Assembly: GCF_026385475.1 (NCBI RefSeq)
Contig: NZ_JANIDW010000002.1
Span: 310,001 to 374,000 of the forward strand
Direction of reading: 5' to 3'
From: Bombella saccharophila
Lineage (GTDB): Bacteria > Pseudomonadota > Alphaproteobacteria > Acetobacterales > Acetobacteraceae
Length of the DNA: 64,000 nucleotides
Shown here: positions 45,460-55,435 of the stretch, in pieces
Numbering within the stretch: the stretch's first letter is position 1
Layout: each line of letters starts with the position of its first letter
Program-made: the position numbers and the translations under genes
The notes under the pieces: generated by a model
Told to the model about the DNA's origin: nothing
Databases searched by the model: none
The model's input: the letters and a program-made list of their open reading frames with translations, nothing else

Positions 45460-45846
45460 TTAACCCTTCTTAGGCGGGCAGAGTATGGGGCCAAGTTTTT
45501 GACCGCCGAGCAAATGAACATGAAAATGCGGAACTTCCTGCCCACTATCAGGGCCAGAATTGCTGATGAGGCGAAAGCCGCTGGGGATGAGGGATTGCTC
45601 GGCTGTGATTTTATCCACCAATTTCCAGAAATCGAGAATCTCTTCATCACTCGCGCGGGAGGTGAAGTCATGCAGGTCGGTATAGGCCCCACGTGGCACG
45701 ACTAAAACATGGATCGGTGTTGCAGGGGAGATGTCGTAAAAAGCAAAAGAATGCTTGCTATCGCAGACGCGCTCGGCTGGGATTTCCCCACGCAGGATTT
45801 TGGCAAAAACATTGTTGGAGTCGTAAGCAGGATTGGCGGTCGGCAT
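45460..45846 (-). CDS. HIT-family nucleotide hydrolase (HinT-like)
   Basis: 128 residues. The histidine triad HxHxHxx appears as HFHVHLLGG near residues 107-115, with the upstream VFAKILRGEIPAE segment and HVLVVPR strand typical of HinT. Members hydrolyse adenosine phosphoramidates and act in nucleotide metabolism. It lies about 90 bases after hisE and is probably the last protein gene of the histidine transcript, before tRNA-Glu. Confidence 0.93.
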   Translation of the reverse strand: MPTANPAYDSNNVFAKILRGEIPAERVCDSKHSFAFYDISPATPIHVLVVPRGAYTDLHDFTSRASDEEILDFWKLVDKITAEQSLIPSGFRLISNSGPDSGQEVPHFHVHLLGGQKLGPILCPPKKG

Positions 45847-45939
45847 AAGATTAGGTCCTCCTCTTCACCCTATAATGATTGAGGAACTGGGTGGGGGTAA
45901 GTCAAGAGGGCATAGGGCAACCCACCCATGCCTTGCTTT

Positions 45940-46320
45940 TTAGAAGGTCTCTTTCGGGCGGGAGGCTTTTTCCTCAATACCGCTCGTACCTTCCCGGCGT
46001 GTTAACTCCTCCCAGACATCGGCAGGGGCAACGCCAGCATCTACCCACATCACAATGAGGTGGTAGAGTACATCCGCACTCTCACTAATGAGGCTCTCAC
46101 GTGTGCCGCCAATGGCTTCAATAACGCATTCAACGGCTTCTTCCCCAAATTTTTGAGCAATCTTGCTTCGCCCACGGGCCATAAGACGGGCCGAATGGCT
46201 GACAGAAGGTGAAGCCCCCTTGCGGGCCATGATGGTGTGATAAAGTCGCTCCAACACTTCGTTACGGGTGGGGAGTGCTGTGGTATCAGTGGGGGCGGTT
46301 TGTTTTTTGTCTTTGTTCAT
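45940..46320 (-). CDS. hisE: Phosphoribosyl-ATP pyrophosphatase
   Basis: Second step of histidine synthesis: hydrolyses phosphoribosyl-ATP. About 126 residues from the ATG at complement 46318-46320 (GGGGAG upstream; ATG five codons earlier is an alternative). The MazG-like helical core carries [13 protein letters not shown] with its Glu metal ligands and [13 protein letters not shown]. It is slightly longer than the usual 105-110 through both ends. It follows hisF after 20 bases. Confidence 0.94.
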   Translation of the reverse strand: MNKDKKQTAPTDTTALPTRNEVLERLYHTIMARKGASPSVSHSARLMARGRSKIAQKFGEEAVECVIEAIGGTRESLISESADVLYHLIVMWVDAGVAPADVWEELTRREGTSGIEEKASRPKETF

Positions 46321-46340
46321 TCTGTATCTCCCCAAAGCTG

Positions 46341-47102
46341 TTAGCGGCCAAGCCGAACAGGCAGATGCGCCTTGTGTAAGGCCTGCTTGACCTCGTTAAT
46401 TTTAAATTGACCGAAATGGAACACACTCGCGGCGAGAAGTCCACTCGCACCAGCCTGCGCCCCTTCGACAAAATGAGTAAGTTCCCCTACCCCGCCAGAG
46501 GCAATAACGGGGATGCAGACACGCTGGCACACAGCGCGGAGGAGGTCTAAATCAAAGCCAGAGCGTGTGCCGTCACGATCCATACTGGTAAGGAGGATTT
46601 CCCCCGCCCCACGCTCTGCCATTTGTTCAGCCCAAGTGAGGGCATCTAACCCTGTAGGCTCGCGCCCACCTTTGGCATAAACCTCCCAACCACCCCGGCT
46701 ATTGCTGCGGGCATCGATAGCGACAACAACGCATTGGCTGCCAAAGCGTTCGGCTGCTTCATTGATGAAATGGGGCGTACGAATCGCAGCGGAATTAATA
46801 GCGCATTTATCAGCCCCGCTGAGGAGGAGCTTACGCATATCCCCACAGCTTCGCACCCCGCCCCCAACTGTAAGGGGGAGCTGGACTTCGGCGGCTGTGC
46901 GCTCGACAACATCAAAGATGGTTTCACGGTTATCAGAGCTTGCCGTGATGTCCAAAAAGGTTAGCTCATCCGCCCCGGCAGCATCATAAAGGCGTGCTTG
47001 CTCGACAGGGTCGCCAGCATCACGGAGGGAGACAAAATTAACCCCTTTGACAACACGGCCATCACAAACATCAAGGCAGGGGATGACGCGTAGCTTTAGC
47101 AT
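46341..47102 (-). CDS. hisF: Imidazole glycerol phosphate synthase, cyclase subunit
   Basis: With HisH makes imidazole glycerol phosphate and AICAR. The 253-residue TIM barrel has catalytic Asp in [16 protein letters not shown] and in VVAIDARSN, and the second phosphate-binding motif [12 protein letters not shown]. Its ATG lies 7 bases inside the 3' end of the GNAT-HisA frame, with GGAGGGG immediately upstream, so translation is coupled. Confidence 0.96.
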   Translation of the reverse strand: MLKLRVIPCLDVCDGRVVKGVNFVSLRDAGDPVEQARLYDAAGADELTFLDITASSDNRETIFDVVERTAAEVQLPLTVGGGVRSCGDMRKLLLSGADKCAINSAAIRTPHFINEAAERFGSQCVVVAIDARSNSRGGWEVYAKGGREPTGLDALTWAEQMAERGAGEILLTSMDRDGTRSGFDLDLLRAVCQRVCIPVIASGGVGELTHFVEGAQAGASGLLAASVFHFGQFKINEVKQALHKAHLPVRLGR

Positions 47103-48466
47103 GTCCCCTCCAACACCTGTAAGGCGTCTGGGAGGGAGAGGCGTCCATCATAAAGGGCGCGGCCAACAATCACCCCCGTAATGCCCGGTGTCTCTTCAGC
47201 AGCACGGCGTAAGGCGCGGAGATGCTCTAACGTGCCAACCCCGCCACTGGCGATGATGGGGATGGAAACATGTCGCGCTAAGGCCGCTGTTTGCTCAATA
47301 TCAAGCCCTTCTAACATGCCATCACGAGTAATCTCGGTGAAGATGATAGCCGCAACCCCGGCATCCTCCATATGGCGGGCGAGGTCTGTCGTGGTAAGTT
47401 CGGAGACTTCTGCCCAGCCTTCTGTAGCAACACGGCCTTGGCGGGCATCAATCCCTGCAACAATCCGGCCGGGCCATGCGCGGGCTGCTTGGCGGACGAG
47501 GTCTGGGTCTTTTACCGCGGCAGACCCAAGAATAACCCGGCTCACACCGGCCTCTAACCAGCGTTCGATTGTTTTCATATCGCGTAACCCCCCACCAAGC
47601 TGCACGGGAAGGGAGGTATTGGCGATAATGCCCTCAACGGCATCTATATTGGCGGAGCGGCCAGCAAAAGCACCATCTAAATCCACAATATGGAGATGGC
47701 GGCAGCCAGCGGCCTCAAAAAGTTTGGCTTGTGCTGGAGGGTCATCTGAATAATGGGTGGCATCATTCATCGCGCCTTGGCGCAGGCGCACACACGCCCC
47801 GCCTTTAAGATCAATCGCAGGATAGAGGGTTAGCCCTGTAGAGGTAGGCGTAGGGGCCTGTGGCGTGTGATGAGGCATAGTTGTGGCTCCCCCTGCTGCT
47901 TGCCATTGGACGGCATTTTCCTCAGGGACAAGAAGTTTGGAGAAGAATAATCCGCGCACTGTCCGGTCTCCGATGCGTGCAAAATAGGGGTGGGTACCCC
48001 AATGGGTGAAGCCCAATGAGGTGAGTAGGGCGATAGCGTCGGGTAGAGTTTCCCGCACGCGGCAGTCTAACACTTTTGCACCACCAATGCGCGCACGCGC
48101 GATGACTTTGTGGAGGAGTAGCGTGCCGAGCCCTTTATTACGCTCATAAGGGACAATGAAAAAGGCCGTAACGGTGGCACTAGCTCCGTAAAGCTCGGAG
48201 CGAGCAGTAGCATGGGCTAAAATAGCGGCCCCACAAATGCTGTTATCGGGGGCTCGGACGATAAATAAATCCCGTTCTGGGACCATCAATAAGCCTTCAA
48301 AAAAACGGCGTAACACTCCGGTTTCTGGTGGGGTATGCCAGTTAAAGACGCCTTCATTTAAAATAGCGGCCGTTGTGCTTTCTATGAGGCTGTCCAGGTC
48401 ATCTTCATTAATGCTGCCGTGCAGGTGCTCTGCTTGGTAATGTTCAGGAGGGGTAGATAGTGGCAT
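47096..48466 (-). CDS. hisA: Fused GNAT acetyltransferase and HisA isomerase
   Basis: One frame of 456 codons encodes two domains. Residues about 20-180 are a GNAT N-acetyltransferase with the acetyl-CoA loop [16 protein letters not shown] (R-x-x-G-x-G at about 109-114). Residues about 211-456 are HisA, the phosphoribosylformimino-AICAR ribotide isomerase, with catalytic Asp in YPAIDLKGG, the LQLGGGLRD-like VQLGGGLRD phosphate loop and the second catalytic Asp in [12 protein letters not shown] linker of about 30 residues is rich in Ala, Pro and Thr. Within the linker an ATG (residue 197, complement 47876-47878) follows GGGGAG by 8 bases, so HisA alone of about 260 residues could also be made. 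There is no stop codon between the domains. HisA function is firm; the acetyl acceptor is unknown. Confidence 0.9.
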   Translation of the reverse strand: MPLSTPPEHYQAEHLHGSINEDDLDSLIESTTAAILNEGVFNWHTPPETGVLRRFFEGLLMVPERDLFIVRAPDNSICGAAILAHATARSELYGASATVTAFFIVPYERNKGLGTLLLHKVIARARIGGAKVLDCRVRETLPDAIALLTSLGFTHWGTHPYFARIGDRTVRGLFFSKLLVPEENAVQWQAAGGATTMPHHTPQAPTPTSTGLTLYPAIDLKGGACVRLRQGAMNDATHYSDDPPAQAKLFEAAGCRHLHIVDLDGAFAGRSANIDAVEGIIANTSLPVQLGGGLRDMKTIERWLEAGVSRVILGSAAVKDPDLVRQAARAWPGRIVAGIDARQGRVATEGWAEVSELTTTDLARHMEDAGVAAIIFTEITRDGMLEGLDIEQTAALARHVSIPIIASGGVGTLEHLRALRRAAEETPGITGVIVGRALYDGRLSLPDALQVLEGTC

Positions 48467-48472
48467 ATTATA

Positions 48473-49117
48473 TCACCCAACCTGCCAGAGGAGGAAATTA
48501 CCAAGAATGGTCAGCCCAACCTCTTGGCTTTTCTCGACATGGAATTGCGTACCACAACGATTCCCCTTCGCTACGATGGCAGGTATAGTCATGCCGTAAT
48601 CCGCTGTGGCGATGACTTCATCCTCATGGGCTTCTTTTAGAGCGTAGGAATGGACAAAATAGCCATGCTCCCCCGGCTGCAACCCTTCTGTCAGGGGGTG
48701 GGCACCGGGGGTGAAGCTAAGGGTGTTCCACCCCATATGAGGGAGCTGCAATCCCGCTTTTGCGCTCTCATCCATAGGGGCGATATGCCCATCAATCCAG
48801 CCTAGGCCTTCTGTACGGCCATGTTCTAGCCCATAGCGAGCCATGAGCTGCATCCCCACACAAATGCCCAAAAAGGGTGTGCCTTCCGCTGTGGCTTTCT
48901 CCAATAAGGGGCGGAGATTGCCGGTATTCAGCCCATGAGCGCAATTTGCAAACGCCCCTTGCCCAGGTAGGATGAGCCGGTCCGCGCTGAGGATGTCCGC
49001 TTCCTCACGGCTGATGAGGATATCGGCCTTAATCCCTCGCAGAGCTGCGGCGCGGCGGGCAGCTTGTGCAGCGGAGGCCAGATTGCCGCCATTATAGTCG
49101 ATTACGACAACGCGCAT
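48473..49117 (-). CDS. hisH: Imidazole glycerol phosphate synthase, glutamine amidotransferase subunit
   Basis: Supplies ammonia from glutamine to HisF. The 214-residue class I amidotransferase has nucleophile C86 in GICVGMQLM and the His-Glu pair in QFHVEKSQ near the C-terminus. Six bases separate it from the GNAT-hisA gene. The preceding 87-base gap from hisB has no gene. Confidence 0.96.
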   Translation of the reverse strand: MRVVVIDYNGGNLASAAQAARRAAALRGIKADILISREEADILSADRLILPGQGAFANCAHGLNTGNLRPLLEKATAEGTPFLGICVGMQLMARYGLEHGRTEGLGWIDGHIAPMDESAKAGLQLPHMGWNTLSFTPGAHPLTEGLQPGEHGYFVHSYALKEAHEDEVIATADYGMTIPAIVAKGNRCGTQFHVEKSQEVGLTILGNFLLWQVG

Positions 49118-49204
49118 GAACCCTTCCCCTTAGCCTACGAGATACTAGCTTTTCTTTCAGGCAAGTGAGGGCGGGAAAGCAAGCAAAAATTCTATAAGGT
49201 TTTT

Positions 49205-49807
49205 TTATAATACACCTTTTGTAGAGGGGATGCGCCCTGCACTGCGCGGGTCACGGGCTAAGGCCATGCGGAGGGCACGGGCAAAAGCTTTAAAGGCACT
49301 CTCGGCAATATGGTGGGCATTGGTCCCTGCACGGCCATTCATATGGACGGTAATGCGCGCTGCCATACAGAGGGCGCGGAAGAACTCCTCCACCATTTCG
49401 GTTGCCATTGTGCCAATCATCTCGCGGGGGAAGGTGAGGTTCCACGCAAGGAAGGGCCGGCCAGAAATATCGACGACCGCTTCGCACAAGGCTTCATCAA
49501 GCGGGACGAGGGCAAAGCCAAAGCGTTCGATTCCTCGTTTATCGCCAAGGGCACGATGAATGGCCTCCCCTAAGGTGATGCCGACATCCTCAATGGTGTG
49601 GTGGTCATCAATATGCAGGTCCCCTTTGACGCGCACCTCAAGGTCTAACCCACCATGACGGGCAAGGGCCTCTAACATATGGTCAAAAAAGCCAATCCCA
49701 GTCTGGATGGAGCTTTTCCCTTTTCCATCGAGGGAGAGTGAGAGGGCGATGTCTGTCTCGTTTGTGTGACGATTCAGCGTAGCGGTGCGGGGTGTCTGTG
49801 TTGTCAT
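49205..49807 (-). CDS. hisB: Imidazoleglycerol-phosphate dehydratase
   Basis: Dehydrates imidazole glycerol phosphate. The 200-residue monofunctional form (no phosphatase domain) has the metal-binding motifs DHHTIEDVG and NAHHIAESAFK and the HGGLDLEV segment. First gene of the histidine operon here; its promoter must lie in the 110 bases shared with the divergent nitroreductase gene. Confidence 0.96.
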   Translation of the reverse strand: MTTQTPRTATLNRHTNETDIALSLSLDGKGKSSIQTGIGFFDHMLEALARHGGLDLEVRVKGDLHIDDHHTIEDVGITLGEAIHRALGDKRGIERFGFALVPLDEALCEAVVDISGRPFLAWNLTFPREMIGTMATEMVEEFFRALCMAARITVHMNGRAGTNAHHIAESAFKAFARALRMALARDPRSAGRIPSTKGVL

Positions 49808-49917
49808 GCGTCCTAATTATACCAGTTTCGGGCGTAATCCAAACTTGCTTATCGCGCTCGTCTGGGGGAGAGTGTTTTGTATCTGATATTCTTATGACGA
49901 TGGAGAGGGTTAATATC

Positions 49918-50535
49918 ATGACACAGGCTATATCTGATTCGCCTCTCTCTGCGCTATTGGGGCGGTCCTCCACGGGGGACCTTGTCGCACCTGCCCCAGA
50001 AGGCGATGTGTTGATGCGTATTTTATCCGCAGGTCTTTGCGCGCCTGACCACGGCCATTTATGCCCGTGGCGTTATATTGTCATCACCGGGGCGGAACGG
50101 CCCGCTTTTGCTGCGCATGTGGTGGAGGCTGTCGCTCGGCAAGAGCCTGATGCGCCGGAGAAAAAACGTGAGAAACGCCGCAAGCGTTTTAGCGAAACCC
50201 CCATGATTATTGCCCTGGGGATGCATATACGCCCTAAACATAAAGTCCCTGTCATAGAGCAAGAAATGGCCGTGGCAGCTGGAGCTATGAATGTACTGAA
50301 TGCCTTGCATATGGAGGGCTTTGGTGGGGTATGGATTAGCGGGGCTTTTTGTGAGGACCGCCCCTTACTCCGTCACTTAGGGTTGAAGAAGCCGCATCGT
50401 CTGGCAGGCTTCTTATTAGTCGGTACGCCAGAAAAACCTGGCAAGCTTCATAAACGGCCTGATATTGCTGATTATATGGCGATATGGGAGGCGGAACATC
50501 CTGTTACATTCCGGGCGGATGAGGAGTCGCATTAA
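49918..50535 (+). CDS. Nitroreductase-family protein, YdjA-like
   Basis: About 205 residues from the ATG at 49918 (GGAGAGGG upstream); in-frame ATGs at 49894 and 49900 are alternatives. FMN-binding features are the LGRSS segment near the start, CAPDHGHLCPWRYIV and the dimer helix AAGAMNVLNALHMEGFGGVW, then GFLLVGTP. The minimal size and the APDHG motif fit the YdjA subgroup, whose substrate is unclear. The UbiM-like gene follows after 10 bases. Confidence 0.9.
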   Translation: MTQAISDSPLSALLGRSSTGDLVAPAPEGDVLMRILSAGLCAPDHGHLCPWRYIVITGAERPAFAAHVVEAVARQEPDAPEKKREKRRKRFSETPMIIALGMHIRPKHKVPVIEQEMAVAAGAMNVLNALHMEGFGGVWISGAFCEDRPLLRHLGLKKPHRLAGFLLVGTPEKPGKLHKRPDIADYMAIWEAEHPVTFRADEESH

Positions 50536-50545
50536 GGTGAGCGTG

Positions 50546-51754
50546 ATGCAGCAGACTGTAATGAGCGATGTTGTTATTGCAGGCGGTGGCCCTGCGGGCT
50601 TAGCCGCAGCTTTATCCTTCGCGCGGGAGGGCTGGGCCGTGCATGTGGTGGAGCCTGCCCCTCATACAGTGCTGGCGTCCCCTGCCTTTGATGGGCGTGA
50701 AATCGCCCTCACTCATCATACCGTTCATTGGTTGAAGCAATATGGTGTGTGGGAGGAGATTCCTGCTGAGGCAATTTGTCCCTTAGATGTTGCGCGGGTG
50801 GAGAGTGGCAGCCTTGGTGGCCCACCCTTAATCTTCCATGCCCCTCAACAATCTGAAGCAACCCCAGAGGGTGAGCCGCTGGGCTATCTTGTGGCTAATC
50901 ATTTGATTCGCCGTGCGCTTTATCATGTTGTACGGCGCACAGCGGGCATTACGCTTTGCTGTCAGGAGCGTGTAGCGGGCTATCACACCACGCGTGAGGC
51001 CGCACATATTCAGCTTGCTAGCGGGGGGACTATACAAGCGCGGCTTTTAGTGGGAGCGGATGGGCGGTTCTCAGCCGTGCGCGAGATGGCCGGGATTGGG
51101 GCTATCGTGCATGATTTTGGCATGAGCATCCTTGTCTGCCGGATGCGACATCTCACACCGCATGACAATACCGCCTTGCAATGGTTCTCTGAGAAGCAAA
51201 CCATCGCTTTGCTGCCTGTTGCATCAGATGGCGGGATGGGGGATGTGTCCTCTCTGGTCTTGACCCTCCCGCCCGATGAGATTGCCCGCCTCCGCAGCGC
51301 GGCGGATGAGGCGTTTAACGCAGAAATCACCCAACGTACGGATGAGCGGCTCGGCCTTTTGCGTGTTGTGAGTGACCGCATCACCTACCCCCTTAAAGCG
51401 GTTTATGCGCACCGTTTCCACGGGCCGCGTGTGGCTTTGATTGGTGATGCCGCTGTGGGGATGCACCCTATTACCGCGCATGGCTTCAATTTTGGGATTC
51501 GCGGGCAAGAATGTTTGGTGCAGGAGTTGAGCGCAGGCTCTGGTGACCCGGGTGAGGCAGCAGCGTTGCGGCGGTTTGAGCAACGGCATCGCCGGGCGAC
51601 CTTCCCGCTCTTTACCGCAACAAACGCGATTGCTGTGGCCTATACGCGTGATGATGGGCCTTTTCCTCTCGCGCGCCGGGCGGGGTTGATGCTGGCTAAC
51701 CGTCTCACCCCCTTTAAGCGGGTCGTAACGCGGATGCTTATGGACCCTATATAG
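50546..51754 (+). CDS. FAD-dependent ubiquinone-biosynthesis hydroxylase, UbiM-like
   Basis: About 402 residues from the ATG at 50546 (AAGGTGAG upstream). FAD motif VIAGGGPAGLAAALSFAREG at the start, GADGRFSAVRE in the middle and the second FAD motif ALIGDAAVGMHPITAHGFNFG near residue 300 mark the UbiH/UbiF/UbiM flavoprotein family. The TAHGFNFGI segment suits UbiM, the broad-specificity hydroxylase of alphaproteobacteria. It inserts ring hydroxyls in ubiquinone at the membrane face. It converges with the RluA-type gene 5 bases away. Confidence 0.88.
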   Translation: MQQTVMSDVVIAGGGPAGLAAALSFAREGWAVHVVEPAPHTVLASPAFDGREIALTHHTVHWLKQYGVWEEIPAEAICPLDVARVESGSLGGPPLIFHAPQQSEATPEGEPLGYLVANHLIRRALYHVVRRTAGITLCCQERVAGYHTTREAAHIQLASGGTIQARLLVGADGRFSAVREMAGIGAIVHDFGMSILVCRMRHLTPHDNTALQWFSEKQTIALLPVASDGGMGDVSSLVLTLPPDEIARLRSAADEAFNAEITQRTDERLGLLRVVSDRITYPLKAVYAHRFHGPRVALIGDAAVGMHPITAHGFNFGIRGQECLVQELSAGSGDPGEAAALRRFEQRHRRATFPLFTATNAIAVAYTRDDGPFPLARRAGLMLANRLTPFKRVVTRMLMDPI

Positions 51755-51759
51755 GGGGA

Positions 51760-52476
51760 TTAGAGCTTATAATTCTGCAAGAAAGCGTCCATCTGCTCAT
51801 GATGCGCTATGGCATGGATGCGGCGATGAGGGGCTGTATGAGCCGTGCCATCCTCTAGCGGGAGTAGTACGTCTAAGGAGCGTGCTAGTAAGGCGAGGGG
51901 TGCGGTGGCCTCCGCTCGACCATAAAGGCGGTCGCCTATGATAGGGGTTCCTAATGCGGCACAATGCACCCGTGCTTGGTGCGTTTTGCCTGTATGGAGG
52001 GTGAGTTCAAGCAGGCTTGTGCTGCCATCATGGGCTAAAACCCGCCATGATGTACGAGCAAGTGCCGCAGCCTTTGTGCCCTCATGGGGGGCTTCACAAA
52101 CCATCTTCCAACCTTGTTGAGGGGAGGAGACGCGCTTTATAGCGGTGGTGAGGCTACCTGTTGGCTCTGTTGGTTTGCCAGAGACTAACGCCCAATAATG
52201 TTTGGTGGTTTGATGGGTGGCAAAGGCCTTTTGTGCAGCAATTAAAGCCGTTTTGCGGAGGGCTACCAGCAAACAGCCCGCTGTATCAGTATCTAAACGA
52301 TGGACGAGCCATGGCCCTCCACGTTTTTGCGGCGTGAGGCGGCTCTCCACACTATCGCGCGTTTGTGGCCCGGGGTGAACGGCTAGACCTGCGGGCTTAT
52401 TGATGACGATAAAATGCCGGTCCTCCCATAAGAGGGGTAAGGCGCACCCGGGGCGGAAAAGGGGAGGAGGAGCCAT
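51760..52476 (-). CDS. RluA-family pseudouridine synthase
   Basis: 238 residues. The catalytic motif is HRLDTDTAGCLLVA with D62; VINKPAGLAVHPG at the start and LHTGKTHQARVHCAALGTPIIGD further on are typical. There is no S4 domain, which fits RluA/TruC-like enzymes acting on 23S rRNA or tRNA; the target base cannot be set. It lies 3 bases after ftsK. Confidence 0.92.
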   Translation of the reverse strand: MAPPPLFRPGCALPLLWEDRHFIVINKPAGLAVHPGPQTRDSVESRLTPQKRGGPWLVHRLDTDTAGCLLVALRKTALIAAQKAFATHQTTKHYWALVSGKPTEPTGSLTTAIKRVSSPQQGWKMVCEAPHEGTKAAALARTSWRVLAHDGSTSLLELTLHTGKTHQARVHCAALGTPIIGDRLYGRAEATAPLALLARSLDVLLPLEDGTAHTAPHRRIHAIAHHEQMDAFLQNYKL

Positions 52477-52479
52477 AGG

Positions 52480-55344
52480 TTAGGCATCATCCTCATCATC
52501 ATAATCAGCGGTGAGAGACTCCTTGCTTGCGAGGACATCACGTTTGCCCACATGGTTTGCAGCACTGATGATGCCTTCGCGCTCCATTTGGTCGATGATA
52601 TTAGCGGCGCGATTATACCCAATGCGGAGATGGCGTTGGACAAAGCTCGTGGAGGCCCGTTGCGCGCGGATGACAAGCTCCGTTGCTTGCTCATAAAGGG
52701 CGGCGTCTTGGTCATCATCTGTAGCGCGATTCCCCTTGCTGGGGGCTTGCTCTTCTTCATCCGTCTCATCAGCGAGGACTTCCGTATTATAAACGGGTGC
52801 CCCTTTGGAGCGAAGGTCCGCCACCACAGCTTCAACCTCTTCATCGCTGATGAACGGCCCATGCACGCGGGTAATACGCGCACCGCCTTGCATGAAGAGC
52901 ATATCCCCACGGCCGAGGAGCTGCTCTGCTCCTTGTTCACCTAGGATGGTTCGGCTGTCATATTTATTGGTAACTTGGAAGGAAATACGCGTTGGGAAGT
53001 TCGCTTTAATTGTCCCTGTGATGACATCAACAGAGGGCCGTTGCGTTGCCATGATGACATGCACACCCGCCGCACGGGCCTTTTGGGCCAGCCGGAGGAC
53101 GGAGGCTTCAATCTCTTTACCGGCAACCATCATCAAATCGGCCATTTCATCAATGACGATGACGATATAAGGCAGATGCTCAAGGGGGAGGCGATGCTCA
53201 TCAAAAACGGGATGGCCCGTCTCTGGGTCATAGCCGGTTTGGATGCGCCGTGTTGGGGTTTCCCCTGTCGCTTTAAGATGACGGATGCGGTCATTATAGC
53301 TGCTGATATTACGTACCCCGTGGTCCGCCATAAGCCGATAGCGGCGGTCCATCTCTTGCACAGCCCATTTGAGGGCACTGACGGCTTTAGGCGGCTCCGT
53401 TACAACTGGGGTCATCAAATGAGGGATACCCTCATAGATGGAAAGCTCTAGGATTTTCGGGTCAATGAGGATGAGGCGGCAATGCTCTGGGCTTAGCCGG
53501 TAAAGTAGTGAGAGGATCATCGCATTAATCCCCACCGATTTACCAGAGCCTGTCGTCCCAGCCACAAGGAGATGAGGCATCCGGGCGAGGTCTGCAAAAA
53601 TAGGCTCCCCAGCAATATCTTTCCCTAAAGCGAGGGGTAGTTTACCGCGATGCTCCTTCCAGGCGGAGGAGAGAAGAAGTTCGGGGAAATAGACCGTCTC
53701 ACGCGTAGCGTTGGGGACTTCTATCCCAATGACATTACGCCCCGGTACAGTGGCAATGCGGACGCTCAATACCGCAAGCGTGCGGGCAATATCATCGGCT
53801 AAGCCAATCACGCGGGAGGAGCGTATGCCGGGGGCTGGCTCTAGCTCATAAAGCGTGACAACAGGCCCGGCGCGGTAATCTGTGATGGTCCCTTGTACGC
53901 CATAATCATCAAGCACCTTTTCCAGCATTTGCGCATTAGCTTGTAAGGCTTCGTCAGAAGGCCCAGTCTCATTATGGTCTGGCAATGGGTTGAGGAGGCT
54001 GACAGCAGGAGGAAGCCATGTTGAGGGTGCCGTCATACCCGTTATAGGGGCATGAGGGGCCGCAGAGGGCTGCGATGGTACAGGAACCGACCCGTTGAAT
54101 GAGGGTGAGGCATGACCAGCAAGGGGGGCGGTGGGGGTTATAAGGGGTTCCGCTGCTTTATGACTGTCTGGCACAGAGGTAAAAGATGTTGCTACAGGCT
54201 GTGTAGGATGAGGCGGCATTGTTACATGATGGGTAATATCCTCTAGCTCATGGGCCTCATGCAGCTTTTGGGCTTGTTGTGTCCGGCCGGGGTCATGGCG
54301 AATATGAGCAAGCATCCGCGCATAGGGGTTGTCGGCCTCTTCTGCATCGGGTGTGGGGTCTGCCTCAGTCTGTGGTGTGGGGGATGCCGCAGGGGGGTGT
54401 TGTGGTTGGGCTGAGAGTGGTTTTTGCCACGGGGCGACATTATGCGGAGGCGGAGCCTCTGCTTGGCGGTTAAGATTACGAATAATAAAGCCAGATGGAC
54501 GCAACCCGCTGCCTGCTGCAGGACGGCTATAACGGACTGGCCCCCCGGCTGTGGAGGGATAAGCTGTTTGTGGTGTGGTATTTGTTACAGGTTTGCGCGC
54601 GCGTAGTAATGCTTGGACTGGTACCATAATAACGGCGCTTAATCCCTTAGCGAGGGACCGCCACTCCCGCCCACTTAGCCCCATGGTTAAAGGGCACAGG
54701 ACAGCCAGTAGAATTAAAGAGAGAAAAAGGGCAAAAATCCCCCCCATACTGCCTGTTTCTTGCGTGGTTAGAGCAAGGAGTTTACGTGCAAAAAAGACAC
54801 CACTCTCCCCGCCTAAGCCGCTATTGGTTGGCCATGGGACATCACATCCTGGTAGGGTAAGTTGGAGCAGCCCTACTATCATGGCCATTGTAGGTAAGAA
54901 GATGATTGCCGCTGCAAGTCGTAAAAGAGGCAAGCCTAAATGGTGATAGCGTAAGAGCTGCCATGTCCATGCCAATAGGATCAGCACGGGAAGGATGCTC
55001 GCAAGCCCGAGAAGTTGTGTTAGGGCATCGGCAATCGTTGCACCGAAACGGCCGAGCAAATTGGTCGGCTCTGTGCCTGTTGCTGTGTTGAAGGAAGGAT
55101 CGTGTGGGTTAAAGCTGAAGAGTGAGGCGGCAATAGCAAGAGCCATGATGAGCAAAATAACGCCCAGCATTTCCATCATACGTGCCGAGAGAATGCGCGA
55201 GAGAGGAGATTCATGCCATGTGGGGATCTCAACATCCTCTGGTGCCATAGCTCCGAGCGGTGGCTCAATTGTACTGTTGGTCCCCCGCATAGAGGGTGGC
55301 AGTAGAGAGCGTAATTTGGTCGATAACTGGAAGCGAGAAAGCAC
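52480..55344 (-). CDS. ftsK: DNA translocase FtsK
   Basis: Septal DNA pump that clears and resolves chromosome dimers at division. 954 residues: N-terminal membrane helices (about 55-75, 110-130, 140-162, 200-220), a Pro/Thr/Ala-rich linker (about 255-450) and the motor with Walker A GTTGSGKSVG (about 596-605), Walker B VIVIDEMADLM and RPSVDVITG. The C-terminal gamma winged helix (TSFVQRHLRIGYNRAANIIDQME) reads KOPS sites. Length is normal for the short-linker form. Confidence 0.96.
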   Translation of the reverse strand: MLSRFQLSTKLRSLLPPSMRGTNSTIEPPLGAMAPEDVEIPTWHESPLSRILSARMMEMLGVILLIMALAIAASLFSFNPHDPSFNTATGTEPTNLLGRFGATIADALTQLLGLASILPVLILLAWTWQLLRYHHLGLPLLRLAAAIIFLPTMAMIVGLLQLTLPGCDVPWPTNSGLGGESGVFFARKLLALTTQETGSMGGIFALFLSLILLAVLCPLTMGLSGREWRSLAKGLSAVIMVPVQALLRARKPVTNTTPQTAYPSTAGGPVRYSRPAAGSGLRPSGFIIRNLNRQAEAPPPHNVAPWQKPLSAQPQHPPAASPTPQTEADPTPDAEEADNPYARMLAHIRHDPGRTQQAQKLHEAHELEDITHHVTMPPHPTQPVATSFTSVPDSHKAAEPLITPTAPLAGHASPSFNGSVPVPSQPSAAPHAPITGMTAPSTWLPPAVSLLNPLPDHNETGPSDEALQANAQMLEKVLDDYGVQGTITDYRAGPVVTLYELEPAPGIRSSRVIGLADDIARTLAVLSVRIATVPGRNVIGIEVPNATRETVYFPELLLSSAWKEHRGKLPLALGKDIAGEPIFADLARMPHLLVAGTTGSGKSVGINAMILSLLYRLSPEHCRLILIDPKILELSIYEGIPHLMTPVVTEPPKAVSALKWAVQEMDRRYRLMADHGVRNISSYNDRIRHLKATGETPTRRIQTGYDPETGHPVFDEHRLPLEHLPYIVIVIDEMADLMMVAGKEIEASVLRLAQKARAAGVHVIMATQRPSVDVITGTIKANFPTRISFQVTNKYDSRTILGEQGAEQLLGRGDMLFMQGGARITRVHGPFISDEEVEAVVADLRSKGAPVYNTEVLADETDEEEQAPSKGNRATDDDQDAALYEQATELVIRAQRASTSFVQRHLRIGYNRAANIIDQMEREGIISAANHVGKRDVLASKESLTADYDDEDDA

Positions 55345-55435
55345 AGGGGCGGATCCTCTGGCGGGGCTATAGGCATGATTAAGGCGGTGATGATAGCGTA
55401 TTTTGCGTGATTCTGAAATGATGAACGCAGTTCGT

